Shown one piece after another: positions 62,908 through 64,000 of a stretch of 64,000 nt of DNA. The position numbers were made by a program, and so were the translations under genes. The stretch is from Clostridiaceae bacterium (GTDB taxonomy: Bacteria; Bacillota; Clostridia; Lachnospirales; Lachnospiraceae): assembly GCA_902363735.1 (NCBI GenBank), contig CABJBA010000009.1, forward strand, positions 170,076-234,075. Direction: 5' to 3'. Numbering within the stretch: position 1 is the stretch's first letter; every line of letters starts with the position of its first letter. The notes beneath the pieces were generated by a model that saw only the letters and a list, made by a program, of their open reading frames with translations, had not been told where the DNA came from and did not search any database.

Positions 62908-63903
62908 GAGCATAAAATTCAAAGAAAAACAATTATCAAAAGTCTGTGCTTTGTCTAAAATTAAAACCAGATCGGATGATGGACGAAACTATCTTGTTGT
63001 CCAAAGAAACCCCATAAGCAGCAGTATCTATGATAGATTAATAGACAAATTATAAGATCACTTCTTTGGTGCGCCGCAGCTGCTATGAAATCATATTTTG
63101 AGAGCTGGATGAGCGGCGAGAAAAAGAGACAAGCGTAAGCAAAAAGACAATTAAAGAGAATTTTATTCTATGGAATTCTTTGCTTAAAGACCAGGATATA
63201 CCCCTGATTGCTTTAAGAAATTTAACAGCAAATGATCTGATTGCATATTTCAGGACCATAACAAAAAGTTGTCAGATTACGGGAAAATGCTTCAATGATT
63301 TGAAAAGTATTATGAATGGGATTCTTTATTTGGCAGTGGAAAATGATATCATAGAGAGAAAGAAGGCCTGTAAATTATCGATTACACCAATGATGATTTT
63401 TATTCATTCGCTATAAAGCTGGATTTCTATCTGATTCTACGAATAGAGGAATTAAAGGGGGTAAGAAGGGATGACATTTTCGGTAATTTTCTATATGTCC
63501 AACGCTTTGTAAATGATAAAATAAAATCATTAAAAGACATCAAAGACCATGCAGGTGAAGGTACGCGTTACATACCATTGACTCCAAAGATAAAAGAAAT
63601 ACTGTCACAAATCCACGCTTTAAATTCAGACAGCCAATCATCTTCATTCGAAATGGCTAGCCTTTAGCCACAGTAACCTTTAACCGCTGTATAAGAAGAT
63701 GCTGTGAAAAATTAGGCATTAAATTCCCTTCTTCACACAATTTGCGATTTTCTGCTGTCTCTAGTATGTACAAGAACGGGATGGAAGGCACCGATCTCCA
63801 GAATCTCCTGGGCCACACCAGTCTTAATATGACCCACTACTACCTCGGGAATATCACTTCCCAGGAGGAAATAGCATCAAAAATAAGGGCTATCTTGAAT
63901 TAA
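62908..63903 (+). pseudogene. Degraded tyrosine recombinase (integrase)
   Basis: Fragments in several frames line up as one integrase of about 330 aa. Part 1 (62930-63052) IKTRSDDGRNYLVVQRN; part 2 (63180-63400) NLTANDLIAYFRTITKS and a helical core-binding domain; part 3 (63405-63665) with catalytic Arg in LILRIEELKGVRRDDI and HAGEGTRYIPLTPKIKEIL; part 4 after an in-frame TAG: HNLRFSAVSSMYKNG (His/Arg), LQNLLGHTSLNMTHYYL (His, Tyr) and EEIASKIRAILN to the stop at 63901-63903. At least two frameshifts and one stop disrupt it. Confidence 0.8.
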
Positions 63904-63985
63904 CGTATACGGTAAATAGCTAGTACCGTGCAAATTAGTTGCAGCCATGAGATAATACCTCCAAAGATCAAAGGAGATTTATCAA

Positions 63986-64000
63986 ATGGACAAGATCACA
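63986..64000 (+). CDS. Start of a further gene, cut by the window edge
   Basis: AAAGGAG 7-8 bases before an ATG, reading MDKIT. Five codons only. Serine recombinases of Lachnospiraceae transposons commonly begin MDKIT, and the dead integrase next door would fit, but this is a guess. Confidence 0.35.

Noticed and set aside
1..64000. CRISPR arrays, tRNA or rRNA genes
   Set aside because: No regularly spaced repeats and no cloverleaf or rRNA-like stretches were seen in this window.

Overview
The window looks like chromosomal DNA of a spore-forming, low-to-moderate GC Clostridia member, most likely Lachnospiraceae (Lacrimispora/Enterocloster/Hungatella-like). Reasons: the rpsF-ssb-rpsR-DUF951 block, dipicolinate synthase genes with sigma-K-type promoters, an SLH surface protein with choline-binding-like repeats, many ABC/PTS sugar and acid transporters, near-perfect AGGAGG ribosome sites and sigma-A promoters with 17-bp spacing. 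This placement is inferred from gene content, not from a search.

Layout. 1-2.3 kb: an MmcQ/YjbR gene cut by the window edge, then a 1.7-kb islet between two copies of the rpsR 3' end. The islet holds a frameshifted gene, a duplicated 175-bp repeat and a type I toxin-antitoxin pair. 2.2-7.2 kb: rpsR, ssb, rpsF, DUF951, an aldo/keto reductase, a GNAT acetyltransferase, a DUF2156 protein and a zinc-ribbon membrane protein. 7.3-14.8 kb: a catabolic island (MBL-fold hydrolase, PrpR-like regulator with a degenerate AAA domain, enolase-superfamily dehydratase, sugar-type ABC importer). 15-18.5 kb: sporulation genes dpsA/dpsB and two proteins with sigma-K-like promoters. 18.6-27.1 kb: a Liv-type ABC importer in one operon with two PEP-mutase/isocitrate-lyase-like enzymes, a cupin and a LacI regulator whose presumed half-sites occur at both promoters. 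27.3-32.3 kb: a type III restriction-modification locus, mod intact and res broken in its nuclease domain.

32.4-41.1 kb: hydantoinase-like HyuA, a small HExxH protein and a permease on the minus strand. They lie back to back, across 1 kb of regulatory DNA, with amidase, HpcH/HpaI aldolase and a GntR regulator on the plus strand. This is probably one amide or acid utilisation locus. 41.2-49.8 kb: a 1,802-residue SLH surface protein below a LytS-like kinase and an OmpR/SARP-like response regulator. 50.3-56.3 kb: a PTS locus (PRD regulator, EIIA, EIIB, EIIC, class II aldolase, iron alcohol dehydrogenase). 56.3-62.7 kb: a fossil iron-regulated site, a Fur-family gene and a nikABCDE-like importer with a consensus promoter and a perfect palindrome. 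62.9-64 kb: a decayed tyrosine integrase and the first codons of another gene, the edge of a mobile region.

The window is mainly a string of substrate-specific uptake-and-catabolism cassettes, each with its own regulator. Most novel-looking are the rpsR islet, the degenerate PrpR-like regulator with its palindromic upstream site, the nuclease-dead type III restriction locus, and the HyuA/HExxH/amidase/aldolase locus.
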